The position numbers and the translations under genes are program-made. Under the pieces are notes generated by a model. It was not told the origin of the DNA. It saw nothing but the letters and a program-made list of their open reading frames with translations, and ran no database searches. Below are positions 9,119 to 18,131 of a stretch of 27,368 bases of DNA, piece after piece. Positions within the stretch are counted from its first letter, which is position 1. Each line of letters opens with the position of its first letter. The stretch covers positions 1 through 27,368 of IMG/VR virus record IMGVR_UViG_3300033155_001502. One strand, given 5' to 3'. This DNA is from a virus.

Positions 9119-9949
9119 TTATTGTAACTTTTTCTCTATTGACCTTAAAACTTCAATACCTTCATCGGTTTTAAAGAATGCAGCCATAGCAGAATACGGG
9201 TTTTCATCAAACGGAACTGTCATAAGCTTTCTATTGTTAGAAGCCCAAGTAAACGTTCTGTTATCACCCGATAGTTTAATTATATTTGTTTCTGTTGCGA
9301 CAATTGCTACGTTCCTAAGTTGAACATTTTCGTCTGTAGCAAGCTCAATAAATAAATTTGGATTATTTTTTGCAAATATTAATAAATCTCTTTTTATTTC
9401 TTTAGATGACATTTCTGTTACCTTAGACCCAAGTTCCACCCTTAAAATTGCTTCACCTTGATCAACATTCATTTCTCTAGCCGCATTTAATGCTTCAATT
9501 TGCATTTCGATTTCTACAATTTCATCTTTAGCATTGCTGACTTTATCAAACTCACTATATATTCGCCCCTTCATTGGGTGATATAAAGACAAGAGTTTTT
9601 GGAGATTTTGTTTTTGTTTTGGAACAAACAAAGTACCCTCTTTAAATATAATGTGGGCCATTGTTGATTCACCTTTTTGTTCGTCTACCAAAGGAGAGCT
9701 TTGATTAGTTGCATATCGCAATTCTCTTTGCTTACCTGCTTTTTCATCAAACCATAATAAAGGATATCTCCTACTATGCTTTGACGGGATTATATGAGTT
9801 AATGGATTGCGTTTTCCTATTAAATAATAAGTTCTATCTTTAATTTCCCACTCTGGTTCTGTTTGTTTTGGTTTAACTGCTTGTTTTTTTTCTACAGTTG
9901 GTTGAGGTGCAACCTCAGTTTTTTCTACTGCTTTAGCTTCTTTAGCCAT
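9119..9949 (-). CDS. Capsid-associated structural protein, function unknown
   Basis: This 276-residue protein has a Lys/Glu/Pro-rich disordered N-terminus (1-35), then a globular part starting WEIKDRTYYLIGKRNPLTHI with a KHSRRYPLLWFDE block (about 57-69). A predicted helical stretch runs over about 138-170 (KVSNAKDEIVEIEMQIEALN), and a compact C-terminal region ends in EGIEVLRSIEKKLQ. It lies immediately after the major capsid gene and is bracketed by two terminator-like hairpins, as if its mRNA level is set separately. I recall a similar gene after the capsid gene in many marine phages, but know of no function. A decoration, head-completion or capsid-vertex role would fit the position. Confidence 0.55.
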   Translation of the reverse strand: MAKEAKAVEKTEVAPQPTVEKKQAVKPKQTEPEWEIKDRTYYLIGKRNPLTHIIPSKHSRRYPLLWFDEKAGKQRELRYATNQSSPLVDEQKGESTMAHIIFKEGTLFVPKQKQNLQKLLSLYHPMKGRIYSEFDKVSNAKDEIVEIEMQIEALNAAREMNVDQGEAILRVELGSKVTEMSSKEIKRDLLIFAKNNPNLFIELATDENVQLRNVAIVATETNIIKLSGDNRTFTWASNNRKLMTVPFDENPYSAMAAFFKTDEGIEVLRSIEKKLQ

Positions 9950-9971
9950 AATATAATAAAATAAAAATGTT

Positions 9972-10016
9972 AATAAAAGTAATAACTACCCCCGTCAGTT
10001 CAACGAGGGTAATTAC
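9972..10016 (-). terminator. Rho-independent-type terminator after the capsid gene
   Basis: On the minus strand GTAATTACCCTCGT pairs imperfectly with ACGGGGGTAGTTATTAC across the loop TGAACTG, followed directly by TTTTATT. It begins 10 nt after the capsid gene's stop codon. This is the clearest terminator in the window and probably lets the capsid mRNA accumulate above the downstream tail genes. Confidence 0.8.
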
Positions 10017-10026
10017 TACAGAATAA

Positions 10027-11472
10027 TTATACTACTGGAGAAGATGTAAATAACACAAAGTTATTTGCAGCTTGCACACATAAGCATCTTTCAGATAGGA
10101 AGTGTACTTCCATAGCGTCAAGATCAGATGTAGCAGCTCCACCTACAGAACCAGTAATCCAAGACTTCATACGTCTGTCATCAGCTTGCGAAGCACGGTA
10201 ACGTACATGCAAGAATGGTCGGCGAATGTTTGATCCAAGGATTTGATCGTATACAGTTGAAGTTCCAGCTGGAATAAGTACACCATCAATGTCATCCATG
10301 CCACCACGAGTGGAGATGTCATTTAAGTATTTCCAGTCAGTCTTATAAAAATCGTAAGAACCTCTTCGGAAACCGCTGAACCCTAAGTTCAATGCCATTT
10401 CTTCTGAGTTTTCAAACAATCCATAAGCAGTACCACCGTTACTTCCTGAAGAGATGTTAGCTAGCATATCATCAAAAGCTAGATTCGTGTCTCTATCTAA
10501 GAAAAGCATGTTCTCTTCGATAGCTCCTTGAGTATCTAATTGCTTAAGAATAACGTCAAATTCTGCAATACCAGAGCCAGCCCCAGTTCCGCCGAAATCA
10601 GCATTAGTATATACGTTACCGCGATCTTCAATAGCTGCAAATAAACCTTCAGTACCTTTGCCGTTGATTGTTGCACTAAATCCAGGCACTAAAGCTTGGT
10701 TAGTAGCAAATCCACCTGCGGCATCAGCAAGCTCACCTTCAACTACAGACATTTCTAGGTAATCTTCAAAACGTAGACGAGTTTCGCCTTCAGCTTTTAA
10801 ATACCATAAAAATCCAGAAGTTCCAGCTTCAGTAGCAACTTCTACCCAACCAATTTGAGCTGTGTCAGAACCAGAGATAGAATATTTATCTTTGATAATA
10901 ATTGGTGAGTTAGAAAACTGCGTAAAAGATGGAGTGATATTTGCTGTAGATCCCTCTGTACCTTTAGCAAATTCAGAACCATATACAAATACATTAACAA
11001 CAGCTCCTAAACCGCTCAAATCGGCAGCTTGATAAGGATATACAACTGCAGTTGTAGCAGTTACAGCACCTACAATAACTTTTTCAGTTTTTGGTGATCC
11101 GCCTACTGTTTTGTTGTCGCCAACTACCAAAGTCATGTTTGGTACAATAACGTGGCCTGCTGGCAAAGTTAATGTAGTAGCTTGGTCACTAGCCACATCT
11201 TGGTAAGATACGTGTAATCTGTTTTGTTCAGACCAAACAACTTGGTCAGATTGTAGAGGCATTTCTGCTCCTACCATTCGTAAGAAGCCAGAGATAGTAC
11301 GATTTCCATATCTTTCTATTTCTGCTTCGTAGATTTCGGGTAGATATTGTTGTGCAAAATCATTCCCTGATCCGTCAGTAAAGTTTAAATAGTTAGTGCT
11401 AAGCGCTTGTTGCTTTTGTGAAGGCAACGTGGACGCTGGAAAAGCACCACCGTTTACAAAATTTCCTGCCAT
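10027..11472 (-). CDS. Major capsid protein
   Basis: The 481-residue product starts MAGNFVNGGAFPASTLPSQK. It has the sequence character of the abundant capsid proteins of marine podovirus-like phages: NRTISGFLRMVGAEMPL (about 57-73), IIKDKYSISGSDTAQIGWVE (about 193-212), a GFRRGSYDFYKTDWKYLND block (about 369-387) and a C-terminal DLDAMEVHFLSERCL segment. I assign it by recall of these blocks, by length, and by position after the portal and scaffold-like genes. An HK97-type fold is expected but not demonstrated here. The gene is noticeably richer in G+C (roughly 40-47% in sampled stretches) than its neighbours, consistent with high-expression codon choice, and it is followed by a strong terminator. 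Capsid proteins are the usual clients of phage-encoded chaperonins, which are present upstream. Confidence 0.85.
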   Translation of the reverse strand: MAGNFVNGGAFPASTLPSQKQQALSTNYLNFTDGSGNDFAQQYLPEIYEAEIERYGNRTISGFLRMVGAEMPLQSDQVVWSEQNRLHVSYQDVASDQATTLTLPAGHVIVPNMTLVVGDNKTVGGSPKTEKVIVGAVTATTAVVYPYQAADLSGLGAVVNVFVYGSEFAKGTEGSTANITPSFTQFSNSPIIIKDKYSISGSDTAQIGWVEVATEAGTSGFLWYLKAEGETRLRFEDYLEMSVVEGELADAAGGFATNQALVPGFSATINGKGTEGLFAAIEDRGNVYTNADFGGTGAGSGIAEFDVILKQLDTQGAIEENMLFLDRDTNLAFDDMLANISSGSNGGTAYGLFENSEEMALNLGFSGFRRGSYDFYKTDWKYLNDISTRGGMDDIDGVLIPAGTSTVYDQILGSNIRRPFLHVRYRASQADDRRMKSWITGSVGGAATSDLDAMEVHFLSERCLCVQAANNFVLFTSSPVV

Positions 11473-11489
11473 AATAAAATGTTTTAAAA

Positions 11490-12656
11490 TTAGTTTTTAG
11501 TTCGTGTTTTAATTTTTAATCTTGAAGAATCAACACCATTAACAGCTTTTACTTTTATCCCATTAACAAAAACATTGCCTGGAACAGATTGTCTTACATC
11601 AGCTGTAACATTATTAGATTTAGCTGTTATATCACGCACTGCGTCGGCTTTGCCTTGTTCATAAAAATGCTGGGCAATTGTATCGGCATTTCTGGCTGCA
11701 AATATAGCTTTATGATATTGAGAGTAATTTTTAACTTGGCCGTTTTTGTCTAGAAACTTTCCGACAACACCTGTTAAATCACTTTGTTCATTCATAATTG
11801 AGCTAGTGTCTTTTACTGAGTACCTGTATTTTTTTTCACCCACGTTAAAATCAAAACCTTTGAAATCATCGTTAAAGTAATTTTCGGTACTTTTTAAAAA
11901 CACCTCGCGTACTTGCTTGTTTGCTTGTTGCTCTTCGTTGTATCTATTGAAAAAATCCATAGCTTTTTGTTGGTCTTGGGTTACGCCGGGCCTCAACTTG
12001 ATTTCCTCGTAATATTTATCCTTTAAACTTTCCAAATAGTTTTTGGCTTTCGCAACTTCTTCTTTGTATGCAATTTTCTTTTTGCGCACATCCCTTTCTT
12101 CATCAAGCTCTTCATCATATGAAAAGTCTTCAAGTAAAAGGTTAATATCTTCGCCTTCTAAATAAGGCTTAACATTATCTACATTGGAGTAATCAGCGTT
12201 TAGGCGTACATAATCTTGCAATGTTCCGCCTGTTTCATTCATAAATTCTACAACTTTTTGAATGTTTTCAGGTAAGTTATGTTCTTGCTTAGTTTCCGCT
12301 ACAGTTTCTTTAACTAATTCTTGCGGATTTTCAACTACTTCTTTTACCTCTTCGTCTGTTATTTCTTGCAGTACCCCTTCATCCGCTTTTGTAGCGGCGT
12401 CTTGTACTTCTTCAACCACTTTTTCGCTGTCGCTACTGTTTTCGGATTGTCCGACAATATCATTGCCTGCATCTGCGCTTTGCTCTTGAACGGCATCTTT
12501 TTCTTCTTTTGGTTGTTCGTCAATTACTACTTTAGTAACTTCCTCTTCTTTTGGTTTGGATAAATCAACTTTAGCTACCTCGTTTTTTTTAACCAACTTT
12601 TTAGGGGTTTTTCTTTTTTTAATTTTAAATTCCCCTTCTTGTTTTACTTCTGACAT
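11490..12656 (-). CDS. Probable capsid scaffolding protein
   Basis: The product has 388 residues. The first about 125 are disordered and highly charged: a Lys-rich start (FKIKKRKTPKKLVKKNE) is followed by a long acidic Glu/Asp/Val tract. A helical middle (about 130-270) is rich in Glu, Lys and Gln, and a short C-terminal part ends in a basic SSRLKIKTRTKN. There are no membrane segments or catalytic motifs. It lies between portal and major capsid genes, 17 nt before the capsid start, which is the standard place for a scaffold. Charge-rich, helical and disordered composition fits a scaffolding function. No protease domain is visible, so it does not look like a protease-scaffold fusion. Confidence 0.65.
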   Translation of the reverse strand: MSEVKQEGEFKIKKRKTPKKLVKKNEVAKVDLSKPKEEEVTKVVIDEQPKEEKDAVQEQSADAGNDIVGQSENSSDSEKVVEEVQDAATKADEGVLQEITDEEVKEVVENPQELVKETVAETKQEHNLPENIQKVVEFMNETGGTLQDYVRLNADYSNVDNVKPYLEGEDINLLLEDFSYDEELDEERDVRKKKIAYKEEVAKAKNYLESLKDKYYEEIKLRPGVTQDQQKAMDFFNRYNEEQQANKQVREVFLKSTENYFNDDFKGFDFNVGEKKYRYSVKDTSSIMNEQSDLTGVVGKFLDKNGQVKNYSQYHKAIFAARNADTIAQHFYEQGKADAVRDITAKSNNVTADVRQSVPGNVFVNGIKVKAVNGVDSSRLKIKTRTKN

Positions 12657-12689
12657 AATATAATATAATTAAATAATTAAAAATTTACT

Positions 12690-15098
12690 TTACTTTGGTT
12701 CAAATTGTTCTAAACCAAACCCGCCAAGAACATCCATTCCAGATGATTCAAAGTTTTTAGGCGGCGCGTTATTTTGACGCTGGTTAATCAACTCGCTTTG
12801 CTGCGTAGCGACCAACTTAGCCCTGTCGTCTTTACGATCTTCTTTATTATTTTCTTTACCCATTTGAGATCTTGTGTTCATTTCTGCTAATTGCATGTTA
12901 TAACTGAACTCCTCACCCATTAGTTGCTTTTTAATATTAGCTTCTTGCTGCAGCTGTTGTATGTTAAATTGCATTTTAGCTTGCTCTAACTGTATTTTTT
13001 GCTCTGTAAGAACTTGTTGTTTTTGAGTTTCCGCTAATGCTGTTTGCTGTGCTAATTGAGAATTTGCCTGGGCTTGAGCAGCAATATTAGCCTGCTGCGC
13101 CTCTTGATCGCGCTTTGCTTTTTCAGCTTGCCTGACCTTTAAAAATTCATTAGCTGTTTTGATGTTTGATATATTTCTAATATCAATAGCGTCGTCTAAG
13201 CCAATTAAACCCGCGGATAATGCGGTCTGTATATTGTTTTCTAATTTTGCTCTTTCTTCTTCGTCTGGCATTAAGTCTAAAAATATACCAAAGTCATGTA
13301 TTTGCAACGTGGCTAATTCTTCTAAAGTACCAACATTATAAGTACTAATAGACTGCTTTAGCGATTGAGCTGTTAATGGATATGCTAACGCATCTGCTAG
13401 TCGCAAAGCAATATTTTCACACGTAGATAGCGTAATATATAATTGAGCCTGTAATATGTGTCTTGTGGCTGTGTTAGAATTTGCGGCTGCTATTTTTTGT
13501 AAACCAACCAGAGCGTTTTTATCAGGCATTGCACCATCTCTGGCTTCATTAAGACCGGTCACGTCTCTAATCATTTGCAAATAATACTGATATGTTTGTA
13601 TCAATGCTGATAATTTAGCCATCCCATTAGAAGACTGCAGTTCCTGTATAGGCACTTTCCCTCTGTTAATATCCCCGTCTTGGGTTAAAGACCTACCCAC
13701 AATACTACCTGTTTGGAAATACATATTCAATGCCTCCGCTGGGTTATAGTTTGTGCCGTTGCCAAGATCTACTTCAGCTAAACCATCAACATCCACATAA
13801 ACTCCATCGGGAACCATACGGGACATTACTTGTTGCATCTTTAAATGTGTTAGCTGTATCATATCAGCAAAGCCAGTTACTCTACTGACTAAAGAATCTA
13901 TTCGCCCCTTGTACATTCTAGGCGCACAAATAGAATAATTCATTTTAACTTTAGTAGTATCTGCAAACGGCCTAGTCATATTTTCGGCTAACTCCCATTT
14001 TAACATCTTGTTTTGGCCAAGAATTTTAGCGCCACTGAATAAGACCTCTATAGTTCTACCTACTCTTTCAAAATTATCGTTTGGAGGTGGAGCAAAAGTG
14101 TCTGGTTTTTCTAAAGCTTTTTCTAAACCTGTGTCAGTTCTTTTTATTTTAAAAACCTGATCGTTGTAAGTTTTGTATTCAAAATATAATACATTAACTT
14201 GATCATCCGTGTTATCTCCTGCATAATTTCTTAAATAGTTACCAGGAGAATTGCCAAACTTTTGTATTTCTTGTAAGTCTTGATCGCTTAAATAAGGAAA
14301 TTGCTTTTTAACTTCTGACAATGACAAAGTTTTAACTTCGCCAACATAATACAAATCTTCAAAATTTGGATCTTCAGTATAAGAGTATACCAAACTAGCG
14401 GGATCAACATAATCAATTGTAATGCCTTCTGTTGGATTAAAATTTGTTTTTGTTGCGCCAATTCCTAATACAACCAAATCATATAAAACTCTTTTTCTAG
14501 ATTGGTCGTATTTATTTTTATCTAATATAGTATCTATTGCTTGCTCTTCAGCTATTTCAACAGACTCTTTAAATTCTAACTGCATTTTAAGACTCAACTC
14601 TTTAACATCATTAGGTAAAGATTCAGGGTCAGTAGAATACATATTAACACCTAGTGTGTTTTGCACGTTGTCTAAAAAATCCTTAGCCATCATATCGCGC
14701 ATTATTCTTTCAGCGTAATTTGTTCTTTTCTTTAAAGACTCAGGATCTTGCGCAAATGCTTTTATCTCGTAAGATCTTTGAGACATTCCATTAACAACAA
14801 TATCTACAAATTTAGATATTACCGGAATTGGTTTCCAATCTAAGTTTAAATAAGACAAGTCTCCATTGATTGCTAGCTCATCTTTATACTTTTGTATAGA
14901 CTGTTCACCTCTAGCGTAAAGCTTTAATCTGTGAAAATTTTGGTAGTTAGCCATAAATCTATCTCCACCCGAACGTGTATTTCTAAACCATTCGTTTTCG
15001 ATAGCTCTACCTACGGCTTCTCCATACTCTAAGCTTAGCTTTTCTGCAGCAGGTACCACCTGGTCAGGAAATGAACTATTGTAGTTAGTATATACCAT
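12690..15098 (-). CDS. Portal protein
   Basis: This 802-residue protein is of the large portal type seen in podovirus-like phages of Bacteroidota. The N-terminal and central part (about 1-620) is mixed alpha/beta with the expected helical stem region around residues 540-620. The C-terminal 150 residues (about 650-785) form a Gln/Ala/Lys-rich coiled coil (for example QQTALAETQKQQVLTEQKIQ) that would make the long barrel above the portal ring. It directly abuts the large terminase gene (next base after its stop) and precedes the scaffold-like gene by 33 nt, the conserved terminase-portal-scaffold-capsid order. Identification rests on size, helical barrel and position. The P22-like barrel idea is inference. 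Confidence 0.8.
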   Translation of the reverse strand: MVYTNYNSSFPDQVVPAAEKLSLEYGEAVGRAIENEWFRNTRSGGDRFMANYQNFHRLKLYARGEQSIQKYKDELAINGDLSYLNLDWKPIPVISKFVDIVVNGMSQRSYEIKAFAQDPESLKKRTNYAERIMRDMMAKDFLDNVQNTLGVNMYSTDPESLPNDVKELSLKMQLEFKESVEIAEEQAIDTILDKNKYDQSRKRVLYDLVVLGIGATKTNFNPTEGITIDYVDPASLVYSYTEDPNFEDLYYVGEVKTLSLSEVKKQFPYLSDQDLQEIQKFGNSPGNYLRNYAGDNTDDQVNVLYFEYKTYNDQVFKIKRTDTGLEKALEKPDTFAPPPNDNFERVGRTIEVLFSGAKILGQNKMLKWELAENMTRPFADTTKVKMNYSICAPRMYKGRIDSLVSRVTGFADMIQLTHLKMQQVMSRMVPDGVYVDVDGLAEVDLGNGTNYNPAEALNMYFQTGSIVGRSLTQDGDINRGKVPIQELQSSNGMAKLSALIQTYQYYLQMIRDVTGLNEARDGAMPDKNALVGLQKIAAANSNTATRHILQAQLYITLSTCENIALRLADALAYPLTAQSLKQSISTYNVGTLEELATLQIHDFGIFLDLMPDEEERAKLENNIQTALSAGLIGLDDAIDIRNISNIKTANEFLKVRQAEKAKRDQEAQQANIAAQAQANSQLAQQTALAETQKQQVLTEQKIQLEQAKMQFNIQQLQQEANIKKQLMGEEFSYNMQLAEMNTRSQMGKENNKEDRKDDRAKLVATQQSELINQRQNNAPPKNFESSGMDVLGGFGLEQFEPK

Positions 15099-17309
15099 TT
15101 ATATTATTTTTGAACTATGTCCTTTATTATTGTACTTTTTAAAACTTAAAGTATGTGATGTTAATATTCTTTCAGCCCTTGGGCTATATTTGTTTTTGTT
15201 ACAAGCCATTATAGCTAAGCCTGAGCTAATAGAAGCATCAAACTTAGTCCTATTGTTTATATTAAATTTACCCCAATCTTCCAGAGTTTTTTGAAAATAC
15301 ATTGTTCCGTAAGATCCATCTTTCATTAAGCCAACGTGATCTTCTATATAGGATTCGATGGCGGCCGCATGTGCTTGTTTAATATCTTCACTTGAGTTAG
15401 GCATACCACCTATTTCTCTTTCTGTAACTGAAAGTTTATTTAAAAGCTTATCAGGACGATTCATTGAAAAACCTCTGTATCCTCTTCTTTTAAAATAGTA
15501 AAGCAATCTAGGCTTATTGTTTTCTGCTAATATAGGCATACCATAAAATATGCAAGCCATTAATACGTCCTCAAAAAATATATCCGCCGTTTGAGGCCTT
15601 GATATATATTCTAAGAAAAAAGAATTAGCCGGAGCATCTTCCATACTAAACTTTGTTAAACCGTGAAGCGCGCCTTTCGATCCTTTACCGTCAGTTGTTC
15701 CTGATATATCATAGCTATCACAACCAAACGCCCCCATGTGCTCATTACCCGGGTATTTAATCCCATTCTTTAATATTACACGGTTTTGTTGGTTTTTATT
15801 TGGTATCCAAGATATTAAAAACCTACCGTCTTTATTTGGCGCAAACATTACTTTTGTATCTTTAATGCCGTTTTCCCAATAAAAGCTTCCCCGCGTTATT
15901 ACACTAGAGTTTCTTAAATCTTCGTTGTAATCAACTTGTTGATATATTTTAGTAAGATTAAATAAAGATTCCTTAGCTTCATCTCGAAAAGCGTGTTGCT
16001 CCGTTCTTGGAAATTGCCTATAATATTCGTTTAATCCGTCTTGATCATCTTTTAATCCATCAACTTCATTCTGCCAATGCTGTATCACCCCTTGGTCTAT
16101 TATGTCTCCGTGAGGCCCTTTAATTTCTTCTTTGGGTGTATCGAATACAGGTAAGCCATAAGAATCAATAAATCCTTCGTAGTTCCATTCCATAGGTATG
16201 AACAAACTATATAATCCCGAGCTAGTCTGTCCGTTGCGGTTTCTTTTTGTAACGTCTGAGGCATTGTATAATTTTTTAAAATTAGTGCCGCCTTTATCTA
16301 GCGAGTTGCTTGTTGATCCCATCATACACTTACCTACTATTCTAGCTCCTAACCTTAAGCAGGTTTTAGTAACCCTCCAGTTGTTTAGTATATTATCTGG
16401 TCTTTCCCATTTACCCGATTCATCATGCACTAACAGTTTTAATTTTTCTCCATCATAACTGTTATCTCCTGTATTTTTCCAGTCTATAGTAGTATCTAAT
16501 CCCTCGAGCTCTTCGGGGTTTTCACCGCTATCAAGTTTACGTCTAGTAAGTTTTGACGCCGGTATCCTGTAGGCGAGCTCTGTCTTTGGCCTGTCCATAC
16601 CGTCCTGAATTGGTTTGAAAAAGAAGGGGTAGTGGACCGATATCGGAACGACCTTGTCTGTGAACATTTTCTTAGCATCTGCTCCAGACTTAGACAAGAT
16701 ACCATACCGTGCATCTGACGTAATTGTTGCCAGGTTAACGGTCTCTGCTGAAGACATAAATGAAAATCCTGAACGACGGTTTTTAAGATAACACATTCCA
16801 TAAGATCGTGGGTCGGCCTTGCAGGCTTCCCAGAATATAAAGAATAATCTATTTGACTCTCTAAACTCTGCTGCCCCAACATCAATTTTGGAGTGCTGCA
16901 AGTACATATAGTGAGTACCAGTAACGTAAGTAGCCACACCCTTATTATAGAACCAAAACCCCTGCGATCTGCGATTAAATTCTTGATCAATGTAATCATA
17001 GTATTTATCTTTAAAATACTCGGGCTTTGTGTTCCACTCGAATACGCTTTTTATTTTGCTGAGCTCTTTAGGGTACTCAAGCTTCTCCCATTTATCTTTC
17101 TTAGAAGCGTAAACGTTATCTTTTTTTGGCAGTGCAATTTTTAAATTTTGTATTTCGTATATTTCGCCTATTTGCCCCGTCTTGCTTATAACTACAACAT
17201 CATAATCTTTGTTGTAGCCATACTGCCATTTTTTATAACGATTATTTTTTTTAATTACGCTCGGCTTAATATAGTCCGGTAAAATTTTATATAAACTTTG
17301 CTCGTACAT
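15099..17309 (-). CDS. terL: Terminase large subunit (packaging ATPase and nuclease)
   Basis: The 736-residue product would power DNA packaging at the portal and cut concatemers. The N-terminal ATPase shows a non-classical Walker A-like loop KNRRSGFSFMS (176-186), a Walker B LLVHDE (292-297, with catalytic Glu 297) and a coupling GST (331-333). The C-terminal RNase H-like nuclease shows acidic residues at D531 (in FGCDSYD), E596 (in PILAEN) and D691 (in KFDAS), which match the expected metal triad. It is flanked by a candidate small subunit upstream, sharing one base, and the portal downstream. The region coding for residues about 190-270 is unusually GC-rich relative to the rest of the gene. 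A 167-residue frame inside it is a shadow. Confidence 0.92.
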   Translation of the reverse strand: MYEQSLYKILPDYIKPSVIKKNNRYKKWQYGYNKDYDVVVISKTGQIGEIYEIQNLKIALPKKDNVYASKKDKWEKLEYPKELSKIKSVFEWNTKPEYFKDKYYDYIDQEFNRRSQGFWFYNKGVATYVTGTHYMYLQHSKIDVGAAEFRESNRLFFIFWEACKADPRSYGMCYLKNRRSGFSFMSSAETVNLATITSDARYGILSKSGADAKKMFTDKVVPISVHYPFFFKPIQDGMDRPKTELAYRIPASKLTRRKLDSGENPEELEGLDTTIDWKNTGDNSYDGEKLKLLVHDESGKWERPDNILNNWRVTKTCLRLGARIVGKCMMGSTSNSLDKGGTNFKKLYNASDVTKRNRNGQTSSGLYSLFIPMEWNYEGFIDSYGLPVFDTPKEEIKGPHGDIIDQGVIQHWQNEVDGLKDDQDGLNEYYRQFPRTEQHAFRDEAKESLFNLTKIYQQVDYNEDLRNSSVITRGSFYWENGIKDTKVMFAPNKDGRFLISWIPNKNQQNRVILKNGIKYPGNEHMGAFGCDSYDISGTTDGKGSKGALHGLTKFSMEDAPANSFFLEYISRPQTADIFFEDVLMACIFYGMPILAENNKPRLLYYFKRRGYRGFSMNRPDKLLNKLSVTEREIGGMPNSSEDIKQAHAAAIESYIEDHVGLMKDGSYGTMYFQKTLEDWGKFNINNRTKFDASISSGLAIMACNKNKYSPRAERILTSHTLSFKKYNNKGHSSKII

Positions 17310-17581
17310 TATTTAGATCTACCTTCCGCAAAACCCTTAAAAGACTTTGCCCGCGTTTCTTTATTAGCGCCATCAAGTAATGCCTGCTCCTCCTCGATTC
17401 TATTGAGTATTTCAAACGCATCAAATATAGCTAGCTTTTTAGTAGCGGCAGCGTTCTTTAATCTATCAGCTGATATATCATCATCTGAGTCAACAATAGC
17501 TTCTTTAGCTACCTTAATTAATTCCTCAACTGCTCTGCGCCCAGCTTGGATTATATTCTTCTTCGTTTCCTTTACACTCAT
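17309..17581 (-). CDS. Candidate terminase small subunit
   Basis: The 90-residue product is helical and charged. It begins MSVKETKKNIIQAGRRAVEE, has an acidic linker (DSDDDISADRL, about 31-41), a second helix pair, and a basic tail (TRAKSFKGFAEGRSK). It overlaps the start of the large terminase gene by one base and the upstream GroES-like gene by 56 nt. No helix-turn-helix is obvious, so the small-subunit label comes mainly from position and size. I recall a similar short protein directly before the large terminase in marine phages. Confidence 0.5.
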   Translation of the reverse strand: MSVKETKKNIIQAGRRAVEELIKVAKEAIVDSDDDISADRLKNAAATKKLAIFDAFEILNRIEEEQALLDGANKETRAKSFKGFAEGRSK

Positions 17582-18131
17582 ACTTAATTACAATATCATT
17601 TGATTTCATACAATATAAACGCTTATTATCTATTATAAACTCAAACTCGCTGTAAGGCGTAAAGCCAACTAAGTCTCCTGGGTTTATTTTAAGCGCTTCT
17701 AACGCATTGTTTCCATATTTTAATATACCAACTAGGGGCTTTTCAAAATTAATTGAAAACATAGCGTCTTCTTTAATAGGGTTAACAAAACAATAATCTA
17801 AATGAGGTATCCATTTATTATTTTGATTATACATATAAACTTGATCTATATTAACAAAATATAAATCATCTTTAAAGTAAGTGCCACTATTTTTTTCTTT
17901 CCCTCTTATATCATAAAACCTTCTAAATATATTATGATGAATTATAACTTTATCACCAGGTTTTATATTTGTTTTAAAAGCTTTTGGTATTTCAACTACA
18001 ATCGCTTCTTTGCTAACGTGACGAAAGCTTTCTATATTATTATTTAGTAAGAGGCTACTGTCGCCTATTTTCTTTTCATTATTATAGCGCTTATTAGCGG
18101 GTTTAACAATGAACCGGTAAAGACTTCTCAT
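17526..18131 (-). CDS. Tandem GroES-like (co-chaperonin-type) protein
   Basis: The 201-residue product appears to contain two GroES-like units. The first (about 5-102) starts RFIVKP, has a loop with DSSLLLN (24-30) where GroES carries its mobile-loop GGIVL, then IKPGDKVIIHH (56-66) and ends YFVNIDQVYMY, as GroES ends with a 'v...di.ai' strand. The second (about 114-185) reads VGILKYGN, then INPGDLVGFTP (149-159) and LYCMKSNDIVIKYE, closely following the GroES core (G.v..vGn, v..GD.V.f, ....di.a). This is separate from the short groES gene at 24120-24380. It overlaps the small-terminase candidate by 56 nt and the upstream gene by 1 nt. It may cap a phage or host chaperonin during head assembly, or use the fold structurally. 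The fold call is moderately firm; function is inference. Confidence 0.65.
   Translation of the reverse strand: MRSLYRFIVKPANKRYNNEKKIGDSSLLLNNNIESFRHVSKEAIVVEIPKAFKTNIKPGDKVIIHHNIFRRFYDIRGKEKNSGTYFKDDLYFVNIDQVYMYNQNNKWIPHLDYCFVNPIKEDAMFSINFEKPLVGILKYGNNALEALKINPGDLVGFTPYSEFEFIIDNKRLYCMKSNDIVIKYECKGNEEEYNPSWAQSS

Noticed and set aside
12262-12563. Two plus-strand Ser/Cys/Phe-rich ORFs
   Set aside because: They are the antisense of the Glu/Lys-rich N-terminus of the scaffold-like protein, which predictably yields Ser/Phe/Leu-rich shadows.
16496-16999. 167-aa minus-strand ORF inside the terminase gene
   Set aside because: It lies in another frame wholly within terL, has no recognisable motif, and coincides partly with the local GC-rich patch, which lowers stop-codon frequency.
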